From Streptomyces antarcticus (lineage in GTDB: Bacteria; Actinomycetota; Actinomycetes; Streptomycetales; Streptomycetaceae): a stretch of 64,000 bases of DNA. The notes under the pieces were generated by a model. It was not told where the DNA came from. It saw nothing but the letters and a program-made list of their open reading frames with translations, and searched no databases. The DNA is taken from contig NZ_JAPNLM010000007.1 in NCBI RefSeq assembly GCF_026627255.1, forward strand, positions 62,001 through 126,000, read 5' to 3'. The position numbers and the translations under genes are program-made. Below, piece by piece: positions 29,796 through 38,896 of the stretch; position 1 is the stretch's first letter; every line of letters starts with the position of its first letter.

Positions 29796-32700
29796 CGACC
29801 CTGCACGCCCGGGTCGTCGAACAGGCCCGCCGCACCCCCGACGCCCCCGCGGTGCACTGCGGCGACCAGGTGATCGGCTACGCGGAACTCGACCGGCGCG
29901 CCGAAGAGCTCGTACCGCTCCTGCACGGCCTGGGCGTCGGCCCCGAGACCCCCGTCGGCATCCACCTGCGCCGCGGCCCCGAACTGCCGGTGGCGTTGCT
30001 CGCCGTCCTCAAGGCGGGCGGCTACTGCGTCCCCCTCGACCCCGGGTACCCCGCCGAGCGGCTGCGGCTCGTCCTGGAGGAGGTGGCCGCCCCGGTCGTC
30101 CTCACGGTACGGGCCCTGCGCGACGGGCTCCCGCGGCACGGGGCGACGGTGGTGTCCCTGGACGAACCCGCGGATCCCGCGCCGGCGCCCGCGCCCGCCC
30201 GGACGCCCGCGCCCGCCCGGCCGGCCGCCCGGCCCGGCGCAGCGGCCGCAGCCACCCACCCCCAGACCCTCGCCTGGGCCTCGTACACCTCCGGATCCAC
30301 CGGCCGGCCCAAGGGCGTGATGCTCTCCCACGGCCCGCTGGCCTCCCTCGCCGAAGGCATCGCCGCCCGCCTGGAACTCACCCCCGAGGACCGGGTCCTG
30401 CAGTTCGCGTCCATCGGTTTCTCGGTCGCCGCCGAGGAGATCTTCTCCACCTGGTACGCCGGCGCCTGCCTGGTCCTGGACCCCGACGAGTCGCTCGCCG
30501 ACGCCGCGAGCCTGCACGGCGTGATCGAGAAGCAGGGCGTCACCGTCCTCCAGCTCACCCCCGCCTACTGGTACGAGTGGCTGCGCGAACTCGACCGGGA
30601 TCCCGACGGGGCACCCGTCGCCCCGGAGTCGCTGCGGCTGCTCGTGGTCGGCAGCGAGCAGGTCTCCGCCGACAAGGCGGGGGAGTGGCTCACCGGCGGG
30701 GTGCGCCTGGTACAGGAGTACGGCGCGACCGAGGGCACCGTCTCCCAACTCCTCTACGAGCCCTCGGCGCCCGCCGCCGAGGTACGCGCCTGGCCTCGGG
30801 TCCCGGTGGGCACCCCCCTGCCCGGAATCTCCGTGCGCGTCCTCGACGAGTCCCTGCGCGCCGTGCCGGACGGGGAGCCCGGCGAGCTGTACGTGGCCGG
30901 CGACTGCGTCTCCCGCGGCTACCTCGCCCGCCCCGGCCTCACCGCGGAGCGCTTCCTGCCGGATCCCGCGTCACCCGTCCCCGGCGGACGCATGTACCGG
31001 ACCGGTGACCTCGCGGTGCGCCGTCCGGACGGCAACGTGGAGTTCCTGGGCAGGATCGACCACCAGCTCAAGGTGCACGGCATCCGGATCGAGCCCGGCG
31101 AGGTCGAGGCCGCCATCGGCAGCCACCCTGGAGTCGCCCGGAACGCCGTGCTGGCCCGGGAGTCGGCCACCGGGGCCGCCCAGCTCGTGGCGTGCGTGGT
31201 CTGGGAGGGTGCCCCCGACCCGGCCGGCCTGCGCGCGCACCTGCGCGCCCGGCTCGCCCCCGGACTGGTCCCCGCCCGGCTGGTCGCCGTACCCGAACTC
31301 CCGCTGAACCCGAACGGCAAGATCGACCGCAACGCCCTGCGCGAGCTCCCGCTCGACGTGCCCGCGCCCGCTTCGGCCGGCTCCGGCCGACGGCCCCGCA
31401 GCGCGGTCGAGGCGGCGCTCGCGGGCATCTGGTCCATGCTGCTGGACCTGCCCTCCGTCGGCGCCGAGGACGACTTCTTCCTGCTGGGCGGGGACTCGCT
31501 GACCGCGACCCGGCTCTCCGCGCACATCCGCGAGGCGCTGGGCGCGGACATCCGCCAGCACATGGTCTTCGAGACCCCGACGGTGGCCGGACTCGCCGCC
31601 CGTATCGAGACGGCGCGGCGCACCGCCGTACGCCCCGCTGCGCCGCCCCCGGCGGCCCTCGGGCCGAAGACGCCCGCGGGCCCGGCCGCGGACCCGGAGT
31701 CGGCCGTGGGCCCGAAGGCGCTCACCGTCCCCGACGCACACGCCGTCTCCGACGTACACGCCGTCCCCGACGCGCGGGCCGTTCCGGCCGTCGTCACGGC
31801 GCCCGCGACCCCCGCGCAGCGGCAGATGTGGATGGCGCACCGGATGGGCAAGTCCGGAGCCGCCTACAACGAGCCGCTCGTCCTGCGCATGACCGGCCCC
31901 CTGGACCCCGACCACGTGAAGGCGGCCGTACGCGGGCTCCTGCGGCGGCACGGCGTGCTGCGTACGACCCTGCGCCTCGCGGACGGCCTCCTGACCCAGT
32001 TCGTCGCCCCGCCCGCCTCCGCGGCCGCCCACCCCCTGCCCGTGACGGACCTCGAAGGAGCGTCCCCGGCACAACTCGGCACAACCATAAGCGAGTTGGC
32101 CTCGCTGCCGTTCGACCTCGCCCGCGGTCCGCTGATCCGTACGGCACTGCTACGGCTCGGTGCGGAGGACCACGTACTCGTCCTCGTCATGCACCACACC
32201 GTCTGCGACGGCTGGTCGCTGGACGTGCTGCACCGGGACGTGTCCCGCCTCTACCGGGAGGCGCTGACCGGCGAGCCGGCCGGCCTGCCCGAGCTGCCCG
32301 TCTCCTACGCCGAGCACGCGCGGCTCCGGCACGCGTCGCAAGGCGGTCCGCAGGAAGCGGCCCAGCTCGCCTACTGGGCACGCCGGCTCGCCGGAGCCCC
32401 CGCGGTGACACGGCTGCCCGTCTCGCCCGGCGCGGATCCGGCCCGGCCCGGCGGCGTGTCCCTGCCGTTCGCCGTCGACGCCGACACCTCCCGCCGCCTC
32501 CGCGCGCTGGCGGCCGCCGAGCGCACCACCCCGTACGTGGTGCTCCTGGCGGCCTTCAAAACCCTGGTGCACCGCACCACGGGGGCCGAGGACCTCGTCG
32601 TCGGCGGCCTGTCGTCCGGCCGTGACCTCCCCCAACTCGGCGAACTGATGGGCCTGTTCGTGAACACCCTGGCCCTGCGCACCGAGGTGCCCGCGGGCGG

Positions 32701-33103
32701 CACCTTCCGGGAGCTGGTGCGCCGGGTCCGCACCACGGTGCGGGAGGCCGTCGGTCACCAGGACGTACCGTTCGACCGCGTAGTACGCGAGGTGTGCTCC
32801 GAGCGCGGCCGGGAGCACAGCCCGGTCTTCCAGCTGATGTTCTCCTTCGGCGGCACCGCCGTCAGGGCCCCCGAACTAGAGGGCCTGACCGTGGAACCCC
32901 TCACCGTGGCGACCGGCGCGGCGAAGTTCGACGCGGCGGTGATGGTCGAGGAGGCTGCGGACGGAAGCCTGACGGGCACCTTCGAGTTCCGGCTGGCCCG
33001 GTACGAGGAGACGGACGCGACCCGCCTCACCGAGCGCTACAGCGAGCTCCTCCAGGACGTGTCCACCAACCCGGACCAATTCCTGACGCCACCCGGCCGA
33101 TGA
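29792..33103 (+). CDS. NRPS: A-PCP-C
   Basis: A protein of 1103 residues. The adenylation domain (about 1-520; TSGSTGRPKGV near 165; YGATEG; YRTGD; NPNGKID near 506) is followed by a carrier domain (DDFFLLGGDSLTAT at about 559-572), a Pro/Ala linker with VPDAHAV-like repeats, and a condensation domain (TPAQRQMWMAHRM near 673; MHHTVCDGWS near 800). In A4 the sequence is GFSVAAEEIF, so the Asp that normally binds the alpha-amino group is Ser. The hand-aligned code is S-V-E-Q-V-G-E-V-S-K, suggesting a substrate without a free alpha-amino group. There is no terminal carrier or thioesterase. The GTG overlaps the previous stop. It ends the operon. Confidence 0.9.
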   Translation: MTTLHARVVEQARRTPDAPAVHCGDQVIGYAELDRRAEELVPLLHGLGVGPETPVGIHLRRGPELPVALLAVLKAGGYCVPLDPGYPAERLRLVLEEVAAPVVLTVRALRDGLPRHGATVVSLDEPADPAPAPAPARTPAPARPAARPGAAAAATHPQTLAWASYTSGSTGRPKGVMLSHGPLASLAEGIAARLELTPEDRVLQFASIGFSVAAEEIFSTWYAGACLVLDPDESLADAASLHGVIEKQGVTVLQLTPAYWYEWLRELDRDPDGAPVAPESLRLLVVGSEQVSADKAGEWLTGGVRLVQEYGATEGTVSQLLYEPSAPAAEVRAWPRVPVGTPLPGISVRVLDESLRAVPDGEPGELYVAGDCVSRGYLARPGLTAERFLPDPASPVPGGRMYRTGDLAVRRPDGNVEFLGRIDHQLKVHGIRIEPGEVEAAIGSHPGVARNAVLARESATGAAQLVACVVWEGAPDPAGLRAHLRARLAPGLVPARLVAVPELPLNPNGKIDRNALRELPLDVPAPASAGSGRRPRSAVEAALAGIWSMLLDLPSVGAEDDFFLLGGDSLTATRLSAHIREALGADIRQHMVFETPTVAGLAARIETARRTAVRPAAPPPAALGPKTPAGPAADPESAVGPKALTVPDAHAVSDVHAVPDARAVPAVVTAPATPAQRQMWMAHRMGKSGAAYNEPLVLRMTGPLDPDHVKAAVRGLLRRHGVLRTTLRLADGLLTQFVAPPASAAAHPLPVTDLEGASPAQLGTTISELASLPFDLARGPLIRTALLRLGAEDHVLVLVMHHTVCDGWSLDVLHRDVSRLYREALTGEPAGLPELPVSYAEHARLRHASQGGPQEAAQLAYWARRLAGAPAVTRLPVSPGADPARPGGVSLPFAVDADTSRRLRALAAAERTTPYVVLLAAFKTLVHRTTGAEDLVVGGLSSGRDLPQLGELMGLFVNTLALRTEVPAGGTFRELVRRVRTTVREAVGHQDVPFDRVVREVCSERGREHSPVFQLMFSFGGTAVRAPELEGLTVEPLTVATGAAKFDAAVMVEEAADGSLTGTFEFRLARYEETDATRLTERYSELLQDVSTNPDQFLTPPGR

Positions 33104-33174
33104 CCAGCGGGCGTTGCCGGGGCCGTTGCGGCCGGCCGCCGTGTTGCGCAGGCCGTCGGCGTGCGCGGTGCTGC

Positions 33175-34107
33175 TCACCGCTGTGTCCATGCGGGGGTCC
33201 ACGTCTCGCTGCCGGTGCGGTCGGGCTGTGTGGAGCAGAGGTGGCTGCGGAGTGTGGTGAGTGCGGGGTGTGGGTTGTCGCGGCGCCAGATCAGTGAGTG
33301 CGGGTAGACGGGCGTCGGGTCGGTCACCGGGATGCGGCGCAGGCCGTGGCCGGCGGGCCAGACGAGGCGGGTCTGCTCGCCCATGAAGGTGGCCAGGGCA
33401 GGGGTGTCGGCGACCGTGTCCAGGAGCGCGTCGGAGCCGAAGTTGGGGCCGGTCGCCTCGATGGTGAGGCCGAACTCGGCGACGAGATCGTCGTAGTAGG
33501 CGGCCCACTCGGTACCGGGGACGATGCCGGGCATCCAGATCCGGTGCCCGGCGAGCTGAGCGACAGTCACCGACCGGGCGCCCGCCAGCGCGTGGGCGGG
33601 GCCGGTGAGGAGCTGGAGCGGCTCGTCGAGCACCCGGACGGACTCGATGTCCTCGGGAAGGGGCCGGCCGGGCACGGCGACGGCGCGGAAGGACGCGTCG
33701 ATCGCACCGGACCGGATGGCGGCGACGGCCGTCTCGATGTCGAACAGCATCAGCACGTCGAGGTCGATCTCGGGGTGCGCGCGGTGGAAGCCGCGCATCA
33801 GGCCCGACATCGCGCCGCGCGAGTTGATCACGTCGACGCGCAGCGGACGGCTGCCGGAGCGTACGGACGCGACCGCGCGCTCGGCGACGCGCAGCAGCTC
33901 GCGCGCGTGGGGCAGGAACGCCTGCCCGTCGATGGTGAGCTGGGCGCCACGCGCGGTGCGGGTGAACAGGCGCGCGCCGAGGTTGCGCTCCAGCGTGGCG
34001 ATGCGTTTGGAGACGGCCTGCTGGGTGACCGACAGCTCGGCGGCGGCTTCCTGGAACTGCCCCGCGTCGGCGGCGGCGACGAAGGTCCGGACGGTGTCGA
34101 GGTCCAT
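33175..34107 (-). CDS. LysR-type transcriptional regulator
   Basis: A protein of 310 residues with an N-terminal winged HTH (MDLDTVRTFVAAADAGQFQE, then AAAELSVTQQAVSKRIATLE) and a substrate-binding domain. The start ATG is the family's usual position and has GGTGGA upstream. It is divergent from the MFS gene and likely controls it and itself through the dyad in the gap. It lies 71 bp from the end of the NRPS operon but on the opposite strand, so a role in the cluster is unproven. Confidence 0.88.
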   Translation of the reverse strand: MDLDTVRTFVAAADAGQFQEAAAELSVTQQAVSKRIATLERNLGARLFTRTARGAQLTIDGQAFLPHARELLRVAERAVASVRSGSRPLRVDVINSRGAMSGLMRGFHRAHPEIDLDVLMLFDIETAVAAIRSGAIDASFRAVAVPGRPLPEDIESVRVLDEPLQLLTGPAHALAGARSVTVAQLAGHRIWMPGIVPGTEWAAYYDDLVAEFGLTIEATGPNFGSDALLDTVADTPALATFMGEQTRLVWPAGHGLRRIPVTDPTPVYPHSLIWRRDNPHPALTTLRSHLCSTQPDRTGSETWTPAWTQR

Positions 34108-34124
34108 GCCGATCCACCCTAGTG

Positions 34125-34141
34125 CACAACGTGTGGTTGTG
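34125..34141. promoter_or_regulatory. Dyad CACAAC-N5-GTTGTG, candidate LysR operator
   Basis: A perfect 6-bp inverted repeat with a 5-bp spacer lies 17 bp upstream of the LysR start, in the gap shared with the divergent MFS gene. Position and symmetry fit an autoregulatory LysR-type box. Confidence 0.5.
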
Positions 34142-34245
34142 ACGTGCTGGCTAATTGGTTGTTTGACCTGCTGTTGTGCTGCGGGTTTTGCTCTCACTGG
34201 TCAACGCTGGTGTGTTCGGATGAGGCATTGAGAGGTGCGCTGAGC

Positions 34246-35148
34246 ATGGTGGGCGGGAGACGGCTGGGCCGGCGGTTCGGGTGGCTGTGGGCGGCGTATG
34301 GGCTCAGCACGTTCGGCACGTGGCTCGCGTTCGATGCGTTCGCTCTGATCGCCATCCTCGTGCTGCACGCCGGGCCGGCCGAGGTGTCGGTGCTGGCAGC
34401 CGCGGGGCTGGCGGTGGGGGCCGCGGTGGCGGTGCCGCTCGGGCCGTGGGTGGAGTTCCGCCGCAAGCGGCCGGTGATGGTCGCGATGGACCTGACCCGG
34501 TTCGTGGCACTGATGAGCGTCCCCGCCGCGTACGCGTTCGGCCTGCTCTGTTTCGTCCAGCTCTTGGTTGTGTCCGTCGTCGTCGGCGCGGCCGACATCG
34601 CCTTCAACGCGGCCAGTGGCGCGTACCTGAACGCGCTCGTGCCGCCGGAGGACCTGCTCGTCGCGAACGGGCGGTTCGAGTCCACGACCTGGACCGCCAC
34701 CGTGCTCGGACCGCCCGTCGGCACGGCCGTGATCGGGCTGTTCGGCCCGGCGATGACCGTGGTGGCCAACGCGGTCAGCCATCTGCTCTCGGCCGCGGGA
34801 ATCCGTGCGATCGGCGGCAGCGAGCCGCCCCCCGTGCGCACCGGCGTGCACGGGGCGCGGCTCCGGCCCGGCGACCTGCTCGAAGGGTGGCGGTACATCC
34901 TGACCCACCCGGCCCTGCGCCCCCTGTTCTTCAACACGGTCCTCGTCAACGGCCTGATCCTGGCGACCTCGCCGCTGCTTGCCGTCCTCATGCTCGGCGA
35001 CCTCGGGTTCACCCCCTGGCAGTACGGCCTCGCGTTCGGCCTGCCCTGCGTCGGCGGCATCATCGGCTCACGGCTCGCCCGCCGGCTCGTCGCACGGTTC
35101 GGACGGCACGAGGTCCTGCTCGCCGCCGGGGCACTGCGCGCGTGCTGG
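34246..35148 (+). pseudogene. MFS transporter, cut off at its 3' side
   Basis: The frame encodes an MFS exporter (LSTFGTWLAFDAFALIAILV, hydrophobic helices, loop EFRRKRP) for about 300 residues. It then passes into unrelated sequence after AAGALRACW, where the integrase remnant begins. Full-length relatives have about 400 residues and 12 helices. Only about 8 helices are kept here. The bases GTGCTGG at the join could belong to either side, a possible microhomology. The ATG was chosen at the conserved N-terminus. It is divergent from the LysR gene and probably non-functional. Confidence 0.8.
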
Positions 35149-36134
35149 TGCTCGGGCATCGCGGCAAGGGCCACAACCGCACCGCGGCCGAGTCACACAG
35201 ACCGGCCAGCCGTCCCTGGGCCGTTGCCCGCCCCGTACACCAGGCCATCGACCTGCTGGAGACGCTCCACGCAACCGACCTGCTCTTCCCGACCCGCCTG
35301 CCCGGCAGCAGCGGCCGCAAGAGCCGTCGAATGGGCACCCTGACGTGGGGCTCCAGCAAGACCATCCGTGAACTGCAGAGGCTCCAGGACTGGGTGAACT
35401 CCACCTTCACCGCCGCCGATGGCACAGCGGCGATTCCTCCAGATCCCATCAAGCACCTGCACGGGTCGCGCTTCCGCCGCACCCTCGCGTACTTCATCGT
35501 CCGCCGACCCCGCGGCCTCATCGCCGCCGCCCTGCAGTACGGCCATCTCAAGACGAAAGTCACTCTGAACTACGCTGCCACCGGCGACGATTCCTGGCTG
35601 GACGACGTCGCTGTGGAGCGACTGGAGATGGTCCTCGAACAGTCCGAGGACGACTGGACCCGTCTGGATGAGGACAACGAGCACGTCAGCGGGCCGGCCG
35701 CATCCGAGTACCGTCGCCGCACCGCCGGCGCAGCGACCTTCCTCGGCCGCACCGTACGCGCGCAGGCCAGCGTCAAACGGCTCCTCGAACAGAGCGACAC
35801 CGACATCCACCACGGCGACGCCATGACCTGCGTCCACCGCGCCGAGACGGCAGCATGCCGCACCGAGAAGCTGCTGCTCGGAGTGCCCGCCGACGACGGG
35901 CCCGATGAATCGCTGTGCCGCAGCACCTGCGCCAACCTCGCCTACACCGACCGGGACATCGCGGAACGCCACATGCGGTTGCCCGTCCTGGAGAAGGAAG
36001 CCCACGATCCGATGACTCCACGTCCGCGCCGGGACCGAGCCGCAGCCCAGGCAGAGCAGATACGTGTGGTGATCGAACGACACGAAGCGTCGCGGCCGGG
36101 CGCACTCGACATGGAAGGCGGCCGGGTCGCATGA
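35142..36134 (+). pseudogene. Tyrosine integrase, C-terminal part only
   Basis: The frame begins inside the gene with HRGKGHNRTAAE and continues about 330 residues. It contains the catalytic C-terminal box (HGSRFRRTLAYFIVRRP, LQYGHLKTKVTLNYA with His, Arg, His and Tyr) and a Cys-containing tail. The N-terminal half with the first catalytic Arg and any start codon is missing. Its end overlaps the next gene by ATGA, as in intact integrase operons. It is related to the inverted remnant near 57 kb. Confidence 0.78.
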
Positions 36135-36562
36135 CGCGAAGGAACAGAGACCGCGATGCGGAGCGCGAGGAGATCAGAGCCGCCGTGGAGCGTCTTCTGG
36201 CCGGCACACCGCTGCGCTCGACGGTCGGCAAGCTCACCGGAACCGAGCTGATTACCGAGTGCAGGCTGCGGCGCGACGTCGTCTACGGAGATCACAAGGA
36301 TCTCGTGGATGAGTTCCGAGCGCGCGCCAAGGCCCAGAACTTCACCCCGCAGGTCCTCCAGAACATGGCCGCGGAGAACGCCGCGCTGCGGGAAGCCTTG
36401 GCGAAGACCAAGGCGGATCTCGCCTCAGGGCGAGAACGAGTTCGCGCCCTGAGGCGAGCCGCTGCCGAGCTGTCGCTGGAGCTGGAACAGGCGCGTGAAG
36501 AACTCGCAACGGCTCGGCAAATCACCAGGCTGCCCGGCCCGCGAGGAGCTGCGAGGTCGTAG
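36131..36562 (+). CDS. TnpC-like HTH/coiled-coil accessory protein
   Basis: A protein of 143 residues. It has a short basic start, an HTH-like stretch (STVGKLTGTELITECRLRRD), and from about 75 a long coiled coil (AENAALREALAKTKADLA onward). The same layout is seen in the TnpC-like protein at the right end of the window, and such proteins follow tyrosine recombinase genes in Tn554-type operons. The ATG overlaps the integrase stop. It looks complete but its partner is truncated. Confidence 0.65.
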   Translation: MTRRNRDRDAEREEIRAAVERLLAGTPLRSTVGKLTGTELITECRLRRDVVYGDHKDLVDEFRARAKAQNFTPQVLQNMAAENAALREALAKTKADLASGRERVRALRRAAAELSLELEQAREELATARQITRLPGPRGAARS

Positions 36563-36708
36563 GGCGCGCAGCCGTTGCTGCGCCTTGTTGACGTCGTCGT
36601 TGCAGATGATCTCGGTGAAGGATGGTCGCGTCAGCGTCGGCTGTACCGGAGCCAGGTGCCGGGGCCTACTAGGAAATAGAGGGCATGCCGTCTACATCAA
36701 ACGACCTC

Positions 36709-37521
36709 TTACAGCGGGAACAGGTTTCGGAGTGTCAGTCCGACCCCGACGAATAGCACTGCCAGGGCAGTGAGGAGAGTTCCGTAGGGCTCCCATTGGC
36801 GCAGGGCGAGGGTGAGGTCTCGGCCGGTGGTCAGGTTGGTGAGTCTGTTTTCCAGCGCGGGGAAGAGGACGGGTTCCCTGGCCAGGGCATTGGGTACTGC
36901 TCCCGGTCCGGCCGCCCCGTCACCGACGGCTCCAGTGCTGCCGGGCTCGGTGCGCAGTTCTGCGGTGGTTGTGTTGAGCGGCCGGCTCTCTGCTTTCGCC
37001 GGGTAGGTACGCAGGGCGCCGCTCACACTGGTCGTCGGGACCGATGAGGTGGTGATGCGCAGCCCGCCGGATCCGGTGGCGGTGATCTCCTTCCATCCGG
37101 TACGGGCCGCCTCGGCGCCGGAGGTGAAGGACACGGCGGCGGTTTCGGACAGCGGGGCCGGGGCGCGCAGGGCGCAGGTGAGTCGGGCGATCGGCAGGCC
37201 TGCGGCGCCCGTGGCATAGGTGAGGGTGCTGCGCGTGCTGTGCCAGGTCAAGGGGCTTTCGTCGACGGTGGCGTGGGTGCGGCGGGCGAGTTCGGCGCAC
37301 CGGTGGGTGGCGCGTGCCGCCGCTTCGGCCAGTGAGGTCTGTTCGTCATGGTCGTTGTCAGTTGCTTCGTGGTCTTGGGCCGTGGGAATCTCCGCGGTGT
37401 CCACGACGGTGGTGTCCTCGATGTGGTCGGGCGTCAGGCGTAGCCCGTCATAGTGGTTGACGCTGAAATTGCCGAGAGGATGGGCTTGCGCCGGTGGGGC
37501 GGCCCACAAGCCGAGCGTCAC
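36709..37521 (-). CDS. Secreted N-domain of a NicO-like nickel/cobalt exporter, shortened
   Basis: About 270 residues, starting in a signal peptide (LGLWAAPPAQA) followed by HPLGNFSVNHYDGLRL, the hallmark start of actinomycete NicO/HupE-type transporters. It carries one final transmembrane helix (LLTALAVLFVGVGLTL). The multi-helix permease with its His-rich metal motifs is absent. In frame there is no good start before GTG 37521. An ATG at 37568 in another frame, with a single shift, would restore a normal signal peptide, so a frameshift is possible. It follows the TPR and DUF4331 genes in one operon. Confidence 0.55.
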   Translation of the reverse strand: MTLGLWAAPPAQAHPLGNFSVNHYDGLRLTPDHIEDTTVVDTAEIPTAQDHEATDNDHDEQTSLAEAAARATHRCAELARRTHATVDESPLTWHSTRSTLTYATGAAGLPIARLTCALRAPAPLSETAAVSFTSGAEAARTGWKEITATGSGGLRITTSSVPTTSVSGALRTYPAKAESRPLNTTTAELRTEPGSTGAVGDGAAGPGAVPNALAREPVLFPALENRLTNLTTGRDLTLALRQWEPYGTLLTALAVLFVGVGLTLRNLFPL

Positions 37522-37579
37522 AGCGACGAGCGGGATCGCGGCCGCCGCGAGGGGCCTTGGGTGTTCATCGGCTTGACCG

Positions 37580-38896
37580 TCAGTTTCCCGTGCTCGTGCT
37601 CATGTCTTCGCCGCCCAGCAGCTTCTGTGCCCGCTGGCAGTGGTAGGGCGAGAAGTGCGGGTTGACCTCGAGTGCCCGTCGCACCCGCCTGTGCCCGTCG
37701 GGGAGCCCCAGCGCCGTTTCGATTACACCGCGGTGGTACAGGAACAGCGCGTGGTCCCATCCGGTGCGCGCGGCCGACCGGGCCTGTTCAGCGGCTTCGG
37801 CCAGGCGTCCTGCCCGGAAAAGCGCCCAGCCGAGGGCGTCGGCGACGATGACACTGTTCGAGTTCTTCGCCTCGCGGCGCATCAACTCCACCGCCACCTG
37901 AGGATCGCCGTGGTCGGCGGCGTAGAGCGCGAGGTGCGGGTCGACCGGGCCGTTTCCGGCCCGCGCCAGACGCAGCTGTGCGTCGAGCGCCGCCCGCAAC
38001 GGACCGGTGCTCGAGTCCTGGCCCGTTGGTGCGGTGGCGAGGGTGAGTTCCAGCGCCTCCAGAAGGAACTGCGGCGTGGGTGTCCGTTCGACGAGCCGGC
38101 CGTAGCGCTGCAGGGCCGCGCCGCCGCGCCTGTGCGCGGCCTCCACCCGCGCGAGCCCCGACTCCGCGTACGGGTGCCCGGGTACGGTGGCAAGGGCACG
38201 CCGGAAATGGTGCTCCGCCCGGGTGACATCGCCATCGGACCACGCCAGTTCGCCGAGCCGGTAGGCGGTGTACGCCTTCTCGTCCGGTGTGCTTGAGGCC
38301 TGCTCGGCTCGGCCGAGGGCGATCTCGGCGTCACGCTTCCTGCCGTGGGTCTCCAGGTCGTAGGCGGCCCTGCTGTAGGAGGCAGTGGACGGGGCGAGGT
38401 CGAGCATCCGCTGCACCGCGTTACGGGCCTGCGGGTAGCGGCCGAGCTGGATCTCGGCGTCGGCAAGGACGCCGTATCCCTCGGCCCGGTCAGGAGCCAT
38501 CCGGGTGGCACGCAGGGCGAACTCGCGTCCTCGTACGAACTCGTGCCGGGCGTTGGCCAGCAGGCCTTGGCCGGTGACGGCGGCGTAGTTGTCCGTGGCG
38601 TCCAGGTCAAGGGAGCGGCGCAGTGCCTGCTCGGCCGTTTCGAGACGGTCTGCGTCAAGGGTGGTGCGGGCTTGTTCGATCTCGGCGCGGGCCAGCTGGG
38701 CCCACGCATAGGGGGCCTTCGGATACTGCTGGACCGCGCGGCGGGCCGTGTCGGCCGCGGAGCCTGGATGGGTGGCCGATACGGCCGGTGTTGCCGGCGC
38801 TTGGTCGTCGGGCCCGAGTGCCAGGAGACCGGCTGCGCAGGCGAGGACCACCGTGACCGCACCCGCCGCGCTGATCAGTCGTCGTGATCGACTCAC
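37580..38896 (-). CDS. Membrane-anchored or secreted TPR-repeat protein
   Basis: A protein of 438 residues: an N-terminal hydrophobic segment (AAGAVTVVLACAAGLLALG), then successive tetratricopeptide-like helical pairs (AEGYGVLADAEIQLGRYPQA; GELAWSDGDVTRAEHHFRRA; ALGWALFRAGRLAEAAEQA). TPR units act as protein-binding scaffolds. The GTG start overlaps the DUF4331 stop, so the two are coupled. Partner genes suggest a cell-surface complex, possibly for metal handling. No enzymatic motif is seen. Confidence 0.8.
   Translation of the reverse strand: MSRSRRLISAAGAVTVVLACAAGLLALGPDDQAPATPAVSATHPGSAADTARRAVQQYPKAPYAWAQLARAEIEQARTTLDADRLETAEQALRRSLDLDATDNYAAVTGQGLLANARHEFVRGREFALRATRMAPDRAEGYGVLADAEIQLGRYPQARNAVQRMLDLAPSTASYSRAAYDLETHGRKRDAEIALGRAEQASSTPDEKAYTAYRLGELAWSDGDVTRAEHHFRRALATVPGHPYAESGLARVEAAHRRGGAALQRYGRLVERTPTPQFLLEALELTLATAPTGQDSSTGPLRAALDAQLRLARAGNGPVDPHLALYAADHGDPQVAVELMRREAKNSNSVIVADALGWALFRAGRLAEAAEQARSAARTGWDHALFLYHRGVIETALGLPDGHRRVRRALEVNPHFSPYHCQRAQKLLGGEDMSTSTGN

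Noticed and set aside
36563..36708. Attachment site or tRNA remnant next to the integrase relic
   Set aside because: No tRNA-like arms or matching direct repeat were found by eye.
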